A DNA stretch of 64,000 nucleotides, taken from assembly GCA_019915135.1 (NCBI GenBank), contig JAHLMK010000019.1, positions 992,001 through 1,056,000 on the forward strand, read 5' to 3'. Position 1 is the stretch's first letter. Every line of letters starts with the position of its first letter. The translations under genes were made by a program, and so were the position numbers. Shown in pieces: positions 11,601 to 21,384 of the stretch. The notes beneath the pieces are model-generated. The model was not told the DNA's origin. It ran no database searches and saw only the letters and a list, made by a program, of their open reading frames with translations. This DNA is from Strobilurus pachycystidiatus. Lineage: Eukaryota; Basidiomycota; Agaricomycetes; Agaricales; Physalacriaceae.

Positions 11601-11727
11601 GATCTACTGGTAGTGGCTTATTGTTATCGGAGTGAGTGCCATTCGACGCGCTCATGACGATGTCTTCACCCTCGGAGTCATTCCGAGTTATGACATTGAG
11701 AAGTGCCGTCGTAGCGTTGATAGTAAA

Positions 11728-12979
11728 ACATCCTCTCCGCAGAAAAGCCAGGACCACGAGCTGAGGGAAGAGTTGGCCATTGGAGTGAATATACGAACGT
11801 AAGACTCACCAAAAAAAATAGCGTGATCAGCTACAGGCCCAGAGTTCGCACCGAAGTGCTACTAACTGCAACCTACGCACCCTCACCACTCATGCTAGCA
11901 CGAGTGAGCCCATAGGGCCAATTTACGTCGACACAGTAAGCCTACTACTGCCATAGAGTAGCATTAGCTCACAATGCATCCGAGAGAACGCTGTAACCTT
12001 TCACATAAGACTATAGGACCTGCTTCTCCTCACACTGGCGATTTTGAATTCCCCTTTGTCGACTGGGCCCCTGGTCGCCAAATCTGGGGGAGAAAGAGAG
12101 ATAAGACTGAGGCAATGTTGATAAGATTGAAGGGGTAAACCTTGGATGAAAGGGGGGCCGGTACTCTTCGTCCCCCTGAGGTCGACCCCTCGACCCATCC
12201 GCCCGTCCGATGGCAGAGGGGGACCGCCGAGAACTGTGCAGAGCGCGTTTTACTGCAGATACCAGCAAGATAGTGCACGAGGGAGCCGGTTGAAGGGGTC
12301 GAGGAAGGCGTGTGAAGGTGAAAGGTGCCGATGCCCCAAGCCCATGTCGGAAGCAGTCATATCTGAGGTGTGTCCAGCCATTCGTCTTGCAGGCTATTAG
12401 TAGTGTACCGAGCGATTAACTTGAAGGCGGGCGGAGCGTTGTTGAGCGGCGTGAAGGCATGCTTGCCCATGATACGCTAACGGAATCAAAGCCATGTCTA
12501 GCCAAGAACACACGAGCGGCGCGGTCAGCAAGAAAGGCCTAGAGAGATCATGTTCTGAATTTGTTAGGACATTATGATTAGTGAGAGAGTAATGTGCAAA
12601 TGACAGCGGCGCACCAATGTATAATTCTCAGCTGGTGTTGGGACTCACCCATGCCAAGCGACTACGTGGCATTAGGGCGTCTATATGAGCTGAGGTTCAT
12701 GCTCCTGGATGGACGGAAGTGGCTCCCTGGTGCTTGCATACAACGCAAAATCACCTTGAGTCAGAATTTTGCTGGGCCTGGCAATACTCAAAACCGGCGT
12801 AGACGTGCACTCGAAGTGAGGCAAGAGCGAGGGATTTCCGTGAGTGTGTATAATGCAGCGATGATGGGCGTAGTATTATGGAACGCTGTCTGACTGAGAT
12901 GGTAAAGAATCCATACTGAGATGGCAGAAACAGAGAGTATAACCGATACCTATCGACCCAGGGCAGCCGGCCCTAAAGA
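11728..12979 (+). repeat. Dispersed repeat, copy A (~1.25 kb)
   Basis: This copy matches 15482-16723 in the same orientation. Both copies begin near ACATCCTCTCCGCA. They contain a long, nearly identical block from AATATACGAACGTAAGACTCACC to GAGTAGCATTAGC, then a more diverged middle that includes GTCGACTGGGCCCC and GCCAAATCTGGGGGA, and both end near GGCAGCCGGCCCTAAAG. No transposase, reverse transcriptase, clear terminal inverted repeat or target-site duplication was seen. It may be a non-autonomous element or a segmental duplication. Short frames inside (for example 12001-12400) are not credible genes. Confidence 0.7.
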
Positions 12980-13429
12980 TCGTGAAGCCATGGGGGATAC
13001 TGGTACAGTAGACTAAAAACGATCGTCTTCCTCCGGTCTTCCTACTACAAAGTCGGTTTACGAGACTAACTACGCGATACTACGCGTGGACTACACGTCG
13101 TTTCTGTCCTCACTCTATGATAGCATATTGCCGGAATACTGACTGTCCGCGGCCTACCATGAGGCACCGAGTAATCTTATGTCCAGAAAACAGCGCATAG
13201 AATCTTTTCTTCATAACATAGCTCGTGTCTCTGGAACCTTGCAATTGTGAAGCGTAGTATATGGTACACTGTGCATGAGATAATCCGGTGTGATACAAAA
13301 TGAGGTAGTGTACAAAAATGCGATGACAATGAGCGTGAGACGTAGATAGGAATCCAGCTAGAGCTGGAGAGTGGGGGTAACTGGGAGTGTCTGGTGGGTG
13401 CCGGGAGGGTTGAGCGAGCTGACAGGTGA
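12980..13429. other. Intergenic, nothing recognised
   Basis: Follows repeat copy A. A 13177-13443 minus frame is low-complexity and has no protein signature. Confidence 0.35.
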
Positions 13430-13960
13430 ATGTGAGAGGACATACAGCAGAAGCGGTTGGGGTAGCAGGGCCCGTCTCTCCAGAAGCAGACGTGCCCACA
13501 TTCTTCGCGCGTTTGGCCTGAATGAGAGCAAACTGCCGGTCAAATCCCAGTACTGTATTCAAAGATCCAAAGAGACTCGCCTTGCCGTTCATCTTCTCCA
13601 TTTTGTTCACTTGATGACGAGCGGCAGACTCCAACTTACGTGCAGCCTTTAACGGAGAGTCAACATCGTACTTCACTCAACCTAGAATTCAAAGACAACC
13701 AACTTTGCTCTTTGGCGTGATGTGGCGCGTGCCTTTAGACCCATAATAGTACTGGAGGAGAAGGATATCATCAGTGAAAAGCGGGGAAGAGAAAACAGTC
13801 AATTCGCACGATCCGCTTGACTTGTGGACCAAGTCTTGTCTAACGGGTAAGTATACACTCAGTAGAGGAAGAAGACGTGAATATGTGGGCAACATACGGT
13901 TCTTTTCGCCTTCTTGGCAAATTTCTTGACTGGTTCTTCGCCGGGCTGCAAGTTGACGCG
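13430..13960 (-). other. Possible exons of an unidentified minus-strand gene
   Basis: The minus strand shows a lysine-rich block near 13950-13900 (Val-Lys-Lys-Phe-Ala-Lys-Lys-Ala-Lys) followed by a GTATGT donor, a short Tyr-Tyr-Tyr-Gly-Ser-Lys-Gly block near 13750, and an about 75-codon block 13676-13440 (Arg-Lys-Leu-Glu-Ser-Ala-Ala-Arg and later Gly-Phe-Asp-Arg-Gln-Phe). These read like exons, but I could not build one continuous frame and do not recognise a family. It may be a decayed gene between the two repeat copies. Confidence 0.3.
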
Positions 13961-14072
13961 TCAGAGATGGTCATACAAGCCTGAGCAGGACGCCGTACTA
14001 GACAGTGTTTGACATCGTCAGGTATAAACCACTCGGCTTGGAATTTATTCCGGAGGCGAATCGTCTCGGGAT

Positions 14073-14453
14073 CTACGACGACAATTGGAAAATGCCAGCA
14101 TGGCTAAGTAGTATGAGCAACGCACTAGTCATGTCGAGTGCAGCCCAGCGCTTGTCGGACGCCTCTCGTAGCGCCCTGATGCGCGCACGCTGGGCTGTAA
14201 GCTTCGCAGCTCCAGCTGCTAAGGCGTTTTCCGTCACCTCCAGCTCTTCGTTCGCGCTTATGAGTCGTTGGTGCTCTATAAGCATATCCTCGTTGGCGAG
14301 GGCGACCTTGTTTGCGTAAAGAGTGGGTACGACCATTGGACGGGAAGGCGGCATGATAATGGTAGGCATATCGGTCAAATTAGCAAGGGCGGGATGGATC
14401 GAGAGATGTTGTGGTAGTGGGAGGAAAGAAACGATGAACGTATTCTGCGCCAC
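14073..14453 (-). CDS. Small coiled-coil protein, unknown
   Basis: The frame has 126 codons; an internal ATG near 14370 is another possible start. Residues about 50-110 form a heptad-like, Glu/Ala/Arg-rich helix (Glu-Glu-Leu-Glu-Val-Thr-Glu-Asn-Ala-Leu followed by Arg-Ala-Arg-Ile-Arg-Ala-Leu-Arg). There is no known domain. It is divergent to the small gene at 14513, with only about 60 bp between the two ATGs if both outer starts are used. The end of the frame may be an intron rather than a true stop. Confidence 0.4.
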   Translation of the reverse strand: MAQNTFIVSFLPLPQHLSIHPALANLTDMPTIIMPPSRPMVVPTLYANKVALANEDMLIEHQRLISANEELEVTENALAAGAAKLTAQRARIRALREASDKRWAALDMTSALLILLSHAGIFQLSS

Positions 14454-14512
14454 GGCTCCAGTGCCAGCTTCTTTCCTTTTCAGGACGCCATCACTTCACA
14501 CTACACATCACC

Positions 14513-14940
14513 ATGTTCGACCTGCTGGCGCACCAGCATGAAGTCAACGAGGCTTTGAGGGCCGAGAGGGTGGAAGCCTATCTTGCAACAGCGCGTGCCA
14601 ACAATCAACTGAACCTTCTTCGCGACCATGAGCTGCCAAAAGCTGATAGAGAGGAGGATATACTGAAGGCACGCGAGAATGATGAGATTGGTGCGTTCAT
14701 GTGTCTGCAAAACCACCGTGTGTTCACCCCGTACTCGTGACAGCCATAATCAAAGCCGAACTCCAAAGGCGAGCCATCGCAACAGCAAGCATCGGCGGTA
14801 CCATGCATCCAAAATCCCTCCATCTCGCCTTGCTAATAGCGCTCGCACAGACGCAACACTACAATCCTCGCCATCTGCGACGCTTCTTTTGCCGCCGCCA
14901 GCGGTCACCACGACTGTATCAGAATGAAAGCACAAACTAG
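14513..14940 (+). CDS. Small coiled-coil protein, unknown
   Basis: Exon 1 is 14513-14690, there is a 53-bp GT-AG intron at 14691-14743, and exon 2 ends at 14940, giving about 124 residues. The N-terminal 60 residues are a charged helix (Glu-Ala-Leu-Arg-Ala-Glu-Arg-Val-Glu). Exon 2 in phase reads on as Ile-Lys-Ala-Glu-Leu-Gln-Arg-Arg. A second open frame through exon 2 is Ser/Pro-rich and would need a different splice, so the C-terminus is uncertain. The ATG has a good context (ATCACCATG). No family recognised. Confidence 0.4.
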
Positions 14941-15227
14941 AAAGTTCGTGACTCTTTCTCTTTTCGATCTCGTGAACCTCACGCGTATATGAAGTCTACG
15001 CGTCAGAACGAGAGCAGATTCGACAGCGTCATCATTAGACATCCTGATTCCCAGACAAGAACTTTAGTATATCAATCGATTCTAGATTAGTTTTGTCAAG
15101 CCTCAGTCAAGGCACACCTAGACTTGTAGATTTGTACGACATCCTATTTCGTCAATCAGCCCAGCTGCAAAGAACATAGAAGTCGAAAACCTTACCATCA
15201 AAAAAAAAACAAGCGACTCCGAATCCA
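14941..15227. other. Intergenic
   Basis: No gene seen. It leads into the partial repeat copy C. Confidence 0.35.
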
Positions 15228-15375
15228 GTCGTCTAGCGCTCTCACTACCCACGCCAACGTAGATGAGCCCGTAGGTCCGTTAAGTCGACGACACTACTCA
15301 TGTAGACCGGCATTAGCCCACAATGCGTCCGGAATAAGCGCTATGGCTCTTCAAGCTTCAGAGGCCATGGGACCG
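15228..15375 (+). repeat. Dispersed repeat, copy C (partial, diverged)
   Basis: It resembles the left part of copies A and B, with the GATGAGCCC(A/G)TAGG, GTCGAC and (C/G)GCATTAGC(C/T)CACAATGC(G/A)TCCG landmarks in the same order, but with clearly lower identity. It lies just left of copy B. Confidence 0.55.
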
Positions 15376-15481
15376 GGCTATTCTCACAGCTATACACCGT
15401 CCATTAGCTATGGTGGGAGCCCCATTTCGACGAGGAGCTAGTGTCGTGGATCGGAGGATGCATCTCAACTTGACATGAGAT

Positions 15482-16723
15482 AACATCCTCTCCGCAAATA
15501 ATTGAATGCAACGAGCTGGGGAAAGGAGTTAGTCATCGAATTGAATATACGAACGTAAGACTCACCAAAAAATAGCGTGATCAGCTACAGGCCCAGAGTT
15601 CGCACCGAAGTGCTACTAACTGGAACCTATGCACCCTCACCACTCATGCTAGCACGAGTGAGCCCATAGGGCCATTTTACGTCGACACAGTAAGCCTACT
15701 ACTGCCATAGAGTAGCATTAGCCCACAATGCATCCGAGAGAACGCTGTAACCTTTCACATAAGGCTATAGAGCCTAGTATTCCTCACACTACCCATTCTG
15801 ATTTCCCCTCTGTCGACTGGGCCCCGGTCGCCAAATCTGGGGGACAAAGAGCGTCAAGAGTGAAGGAATAACCATAAAATTGACGGGGGTAAACCTTTGT
15901 CGAAAGGGGACCTGTCCTACCCTCGGTCCCCCTGTCTCCCCCTAACGTCGTCCCCTCATCCCCTGCGCCAGCCGATGGCAGAGGAGGCCACCGAGAGCCA
16001 TGAAAAGCGCGTTTCTCGCCGGGGACAGGCAAGGGAATGCAAGAGGGAGCCGGTTGAGGGCCGGGGAACGCGCAGGAGGGTGAAAGTTGCCAATGCGCCA
16101 CAATGCACATGCCGACTTTGAAGCGCTCATATCCAAAGCCTGTTCTGCGATTTGGTCTTGGAGGGTAGCTTGAGACAGTGTACCGAGCTACCAAGGCAGG
16201 CGGAGCGTTATTGAGCGCATGCCTGTCATTCATTATACGACATTGTAGAGGTGGCCACCAAGGAAGGTCCAGAAAGACCACGCTATGATTAAAGCAGAAA
16301 ATTAACGAGAGGCTAATGTGCAGATGATAGCGGCGCACCGATGTGGGATTTCTAGCTAGGGCTAGGACGCGCCCATGCTCCCACCACAATGGGTGTCTGT
16401 ATGAGCTGCCAACGGTTTACGCCTTTGAAACCAGAGTTCACCCTCCTCCTTGGTGCATGCAGGCGACACGGAATCAGCTTGATGTCAGAACTGAGAGAAT
16501 TGCTAAGCCAGGCATTTGTTCAAACCAGCGTAGACGTCAACACAAAGTGAGGCAAGAGCGGGATATTTCCGTATCCATGGATAGTACAGCAATGATGGGC
16601 GCAGTATCGCACTGAAAGTGATGAATTCTGTCTGACTGAGATGGCAAAGGACCAGGAAGGTGGAAGAGGCCGGCAGACAGAGAGGAACGGCGTCGATTCT
16701 CGGGGCAGCCGGCCCTAAAGCTT
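15482..16723 (+). repeat. Dispersed repeat, copy B (~1.25 kb)
   Basis: Direct-orientation partner of 11728-12979. The first ~300 bp are nearly identical to copy A. The rest is diverged with small indels. It ends about 200 bp from the reductase gene's 3' end. The 201-codon minus frame at 15784-16389 lies inside the repeat and is not matched by an intact frame in copy A. Confidence 0.7.
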
Positions 16724-16922
16724 GTGAGGAGACTACGCGCGTTCGCCCGTGTCTTTCCTCAATTACTCGACTTACGAGTGACACACTCACCTTCACCGAA
16801 TTCCTCTACCTCTCGACTTGCTCTCTTCGCCTGTTATCCGCACCTCAGGATGGCACGTTGCGTGGTACTTCGAAACAGTGTATTACTTCGGCAATGTAAG
16901 AAACTATACCAAGTCGGTCCAA

Positions 16923-19900
16923 TTACGCATCTACTTTACTTATAGCGATGAAACCAATGTCCTCCCAATAGTCTAACCAAGCTTCTACCTCGAACGGCTG
17001 AATACGCTGTGCCTCCTGCAAGTGTCTCGATGACCGCTTCGCTGCATTACATTCCAACGGTGGAATAGCCCCACCTTCCCAGCCTTCCGATTCTTTTTCC
17101 AGCCCACCTTCGAAGAAATCTAACAATTTCAGTGCCGGTGCTTCACCCGCATCGCTGGTACACTGCTGTAGCCGCTTCACCCATTCCGTGTACGGTATCA
17201 AGGGCAGGTTCAGCCTTCTTCCGATGACTTCGAAGACCTCTTTTGCGGACTGCGGTCTGGGATGCACCAGGTGTACCGTGTTCGTCGTCTCCTTGGCGCA
17301 AGTGAAGTCGACAAGTGCGCTTGCTGCAGTATCAAGTGGGATCCAGGTGCATGTCTGAGCACAATGTGAGCGAATATATACAGTATCGAAACGAAATAAC
17401 TCACTCCTGACAATGCAGGCAAAGCGCCTAAAACGATGCTCGATTTCACAATGGCCGGCACCCAATCCGAGGTGTTCCACCCCCCGTTGCAACCACCAGC
17501 TATCTGACCGATGCGCGCGACGACGGGCCGCAAAGGCGTCTCCTTCTCGGCTCTATACAACATCTGCTCCGCGACCCACTTCGACTCGCTGTATCCTTGA
17601 CCGACTGCAGTTTTCGGATCATCGAGCGGTGTTTCGGGCACGGTTATGCCTGGCGATACTCCTGCAAATCCATCGTCAACGAAGGAGCCTCCAAACAAGA
17701 GGAGGACCCTTACCTCGTAATACGCCAACGGAGCTGGTAAACACAAAGCGAGGTGTTATAGGTTGCGGTGAAGACAGCGCGAGGTCAATCAGCGTCCGCG
17801 TCCCCTTGAGGATCGCCGCATAAGATGCTAGACTGAGATTGAAGTCGACCCTCCAGGCGTTATGGATAATGTGCGTTACATTATCCCGAATCTGTAAGTG
17901 GAGACGTCCTCATTAGCATTGTTAATGGCGTCTTCACTGAAATACGCGCCTCCCTGTCCAGAGTGGTGTCTAGCCCAAGTCCTTCCTCCGTGATCTCTGT
18001 TTCAACTAGAACGACTTTAGGCGAAGAGGCGATTCTGGGATCGTAGCCCTTGCTCTTAAGCGCCTCTTCTTGCCTTTCCATCAAGCTCGCGAGTCCTTTA
18101 GATGGGCGGTTGAGGGCGTACACTTTCCGGACCGATGTCGATTCAACGAGTTTCGACAATGATGCAGCACCCAGGCTGCCCGTTGTTCCTGTGATGAGAA
18201 CAACATCCCCTGAAGGGAAGAGGCGACTCCAGAGTGCGCGGAGGTTCGAGGGCGTGGGAGCGGTGAAGGTACGTCCAGTACCGCTAGTGGATCTTTTCGC
18301 GCTCCATGCATTGACGAATGAACCTTCAGGTGCAAGTTTGTCGAGCGTGTCTTGCATCTCCTCCACCTTAGAGTGAGCCTGGCTAGTGGTTGCTTCGGAG
18401 ATGTACAGCGCGAGGGATGTTATGCGGGGGTTCTCGTATACGAGGTTTGAACCTATGGAACGCGCTTTCTGGGGCTGGCTATCTCGAAGGGCGTGGACGA
18501 TGGAGTTGCGGATCCATGTCGCTTGTAGGCTGTTAGCAATAATATCAGCTCGACATCACTCTCTATAAAGAAGATGCACAAGCCTGTCACATCCACACTC
18601 AAATATGTCTTCGTCGTCCTTAGCCGGATGTTGGAGACTCTTGTTGACGGTCGCTCTAACAAATTCGAGGGAAGCTTCATACGTCCACTTAGCGGGACGT
18701 TTCTCCTCAATTCCTCCCTCGACTGTGGCATACAGTGCCTCAATTTCTCGGTCGTATTCACTGATGACAACCGCTCTCCGTGCTGCTCCCTTTGCATTGA
18801 ACGAAAATGGCCTGGTAGGATGTGTGAAGATGATCATCTTGTCATCAAATTAGCCTATCTGTGACGAACATCCTATCAAAGTATAGATGTCGCGCACCTC
18901 TTTGAAGAGTCTGGAGTGACTGGGAGCGAATTCGTTCATCTTTTCAACGGTGGGCCAAATAAGGGATCGATACTTGACGACAGCCTCTTCGTCCTTGGGA
19001 TCGAACTGGAACTCTGGTTTGAGCTGCACGAGAAGACCGTTCTGGAAACGGCCTCGGCCGAACATGAGCCCAGCAGTAACATATGGGTCATGGCTCAGAA
19101 TCGACTCTACGAGCACATGAGGACGGTGCGTGGAGCGTACAGCAAACTCACCGAGTGGAGTTGGGTTAGTCTGGAAATGGGGTTGAGTTAGACGACCGTA
19201 GCGACAGATTGGCAGGAGCTTACCTTCTCGCCTGTCGATAGCATTAGCTGATCGTCCTTCCGCCCGATGATTTTCCAGTGTCCAGATAATGTTGGATGTG
19301 GAACGAAAAGATCACTCGAGGCGTATGCGGCTTCTCCTTCCCATGTTGTGTTTACGACGTGAATTTCTGTCCAAGGCTTCGACTGGAGAATCTGTGAGGT
19401 CATGTCCATATCAGATTGTGGAACGTGTTACGATGGTGATGAGCTCAAAGGTGCCATCGTCTTGCGGTGCAAAGGCAGTGGACACGGCGGGATTCATCTG
19501 GATATACTCCCAATTCATACCGGTTCGTTCTGTGCCGCGTTGATCATGAGCGGAGGACAAGCAAGCTAGTAGACTAGAGTTCATACCTGGCGTGTGCTTA
19601 CAAAGTACACCAGCCTCAGTTCTACGCAGAAGAAGGTCAAGATACGGCGTCGAACTATAAGGCGAAGACTGACGATCCATAGAAACTATAAAGAGTGCAG
19701 CCTTCGCGTGCGAGGTAATCGCCTGTTGCCTTGTTCAAGGGCCCACCGCCAAAACACTAAGCAGTGTCAGTATGTAGGGGGGCTGACCTCGTTGAAATAC
19801 GTACGATACCCTCTCTCAGATTCTTGAGGTGCTTGACCTTCTGGGCATCTCTACTCCAAACCTCGACAAAGATCGGCGGAGCAAACACAAAGTCAGGATC

Positions 19901-20981
19901 CACAGCAACCATTCCGTTGTAAACCGCGTCAAAAGAAGGAATAGTCGCCGGAGAGGCAGGAGGAAAGACGGCAAGAACGAGCCCCGTCGTAGGCTGATGA
20001 ATATCAATGTTCCACCTTCCCAGTATGTGACGCGAAGTACACTCACTATCCAGGTCATAAAGTTGATGCCAACTGCATGATACATCGCGAGGCAATGAGC
20101 GGCGAAGACTTTCCCTGTATAGCTTCGCGCTCCGAACCCTTCAGAGCAGCATGAATTTACGGGAAGAAGTATGAACTGCCAAACATACAAGGTGCCATCG
20201 AGGTCTGGCCACATGTCCGATCGTTCCAGTGGATAGGCTTTGGATATGAGGTAGAACCTGGGATCGCAGTCAGACCAGGAAGTACGCATAGCCGCGCCGA
20301 AGTAAGATTCACCAGAGGAATGGGCGATGATTCTAGTAGCAGAAAGATCGTGCGGTCGTGGTGGTAAGGGCTCGAATTCCTCGTTGGTGTAAAGCTGCTC
20401 GAAGACGGGCATGTCAGCTAGGACTGGCCTGTCGCTCTCATCAAGGAGCGCCATCGCTTGGGCCTGAAGATCTTGTATGGGTGCATCGGAACTGACAAAC
20501 AGATGCGTGGGACGCGTCGTTTTGAGCAGATGAGCAATGGCGGCCGGTGAGTTGCGCGGGGATATGGGGAAAAAGGGGATACCGCCCCGGAACATTCCCA
20601 CAAATGTTGTGAGAAATGTGACAGTGTCTGAAGCGACGCTGAGGTTTCTATGCCGGTGAACATAGATAACGAGATTGGCCTACCACTAGCGGCCAGAATC
20701 GCCACGCACGGGCGTACATTGGCGTCCGATTTGTGGTTGAAGTTGGTTATCCTGGTGATGTACCATCCTGCACGATGGGCAGCGGGAACGAGCTCCGAGT
20801 ACCGGACGTGAGTAAGACCACCATGGGCGGGTTCAGCGTAGACGACGACGGGATGCTCGGGATTGTTCTCGTAATGAAAGTCGTATAATTCTGGGACGCT
20901 CAGTGATCCATCGAGGGGAGGGATGGTCCAGCCCTCGCCACTATGTAGAGTAGGGTTGGGATGAGGAGTGAGGAAAGACAT
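16923..20981 (-). CDS. Adenylate-forming (NRPS-like) reductase, A-T-R architecture
   Basis: The enzyme activates a carboxylic acid as an AMP ester, loads it on a phosphopantetheine arm and releases it by NAD(P)H reduction, usually as an aldehyde. The substrate is unknown. My model has 16 exons, 15 introns and about 1,080 residues, normal for the family. The start at 20981 (Met-Ser-Phe-Leu) is preferred to one 21 bp upstream. The adenylation domain (about 20-560) shows His-Ser-Ser-Gly-Ser-Thr-x-x-Pro-Lys (P-loop, split by an intron), Phe-Gly-Gly-Gly-Pro-Leu, Tyr-Gly-Ser-Thr-Glu-Ala-Gly and Gly-Arg-Lys-Asp-Asp. The carrier domain has Cys-Gly-Cys-Asp-Ser-Leu at about 602. The reductase domain has Thr-Gly-Thr-Thr-Gly-Ser-Leu-Gly at about 713 and the catalytic Tyr-Ser-Glu-Ser-Lys. 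Two introns (18530-18583 and 17892-17949) appear to be GC-AG. No transporter or tailoring cluster surrounds it, so it may act alone. Confidence 0.92.
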
Positions 20982-21384
20982 GATGAAGCCAATCGCCAAC
21001 AAGGACGAATCATTGCATGGTCCAGTATAAATATCGCCGGGTCAGCAGATGCTCGGGTACTAAAAGACATCGCCGAAGGTTACATTGCGAGGCCAACATG
21101 ACCTTGTTTGCATATCTGTCTTTCTTTGATGACATGGTGATGGGACGAAGAAGGCACTGATCGCTTCCGTCGTACCGGTGGAACCGAGGCGATATCGCAC
21201 AACTTCTGAACGAGCCGAAGGCCTGTGGCGCGCTACCACCACGTATCGAGTTGAGAGCCCGATGTGATGCTCAATCAGGATACGTTGAGCAGGGCAATGT
21301 GCTCAAGTACTGAAACAATGCACACATGTACTTGATTCTGGAGTGATTATACTCTTGCGAGTACAAGTACGTAGGACTAAACGG
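20982..21384. other. Intergenic; promoter region of the reductase gene
   Basis: About 400 bp between the reductase ATG and the helicase stop, both genes on the minus strand. A 60-codon frame inside is not credible. Confidence 0.45.

Noticed and set aside
15784..16389. 201-codon minus-strand frame in repeat copy B
   Set aside because: The frame is not preserved in copy A despite good DNA similarity, so it is unlikely to be a gene of the element.
11728..16723. Autonomous transposon reading of the dispersed repeat
   Set aside because: No transposase, integrase or reverse transcriptase motif, no clear terminal repeats and no target-site duplication could be seen.
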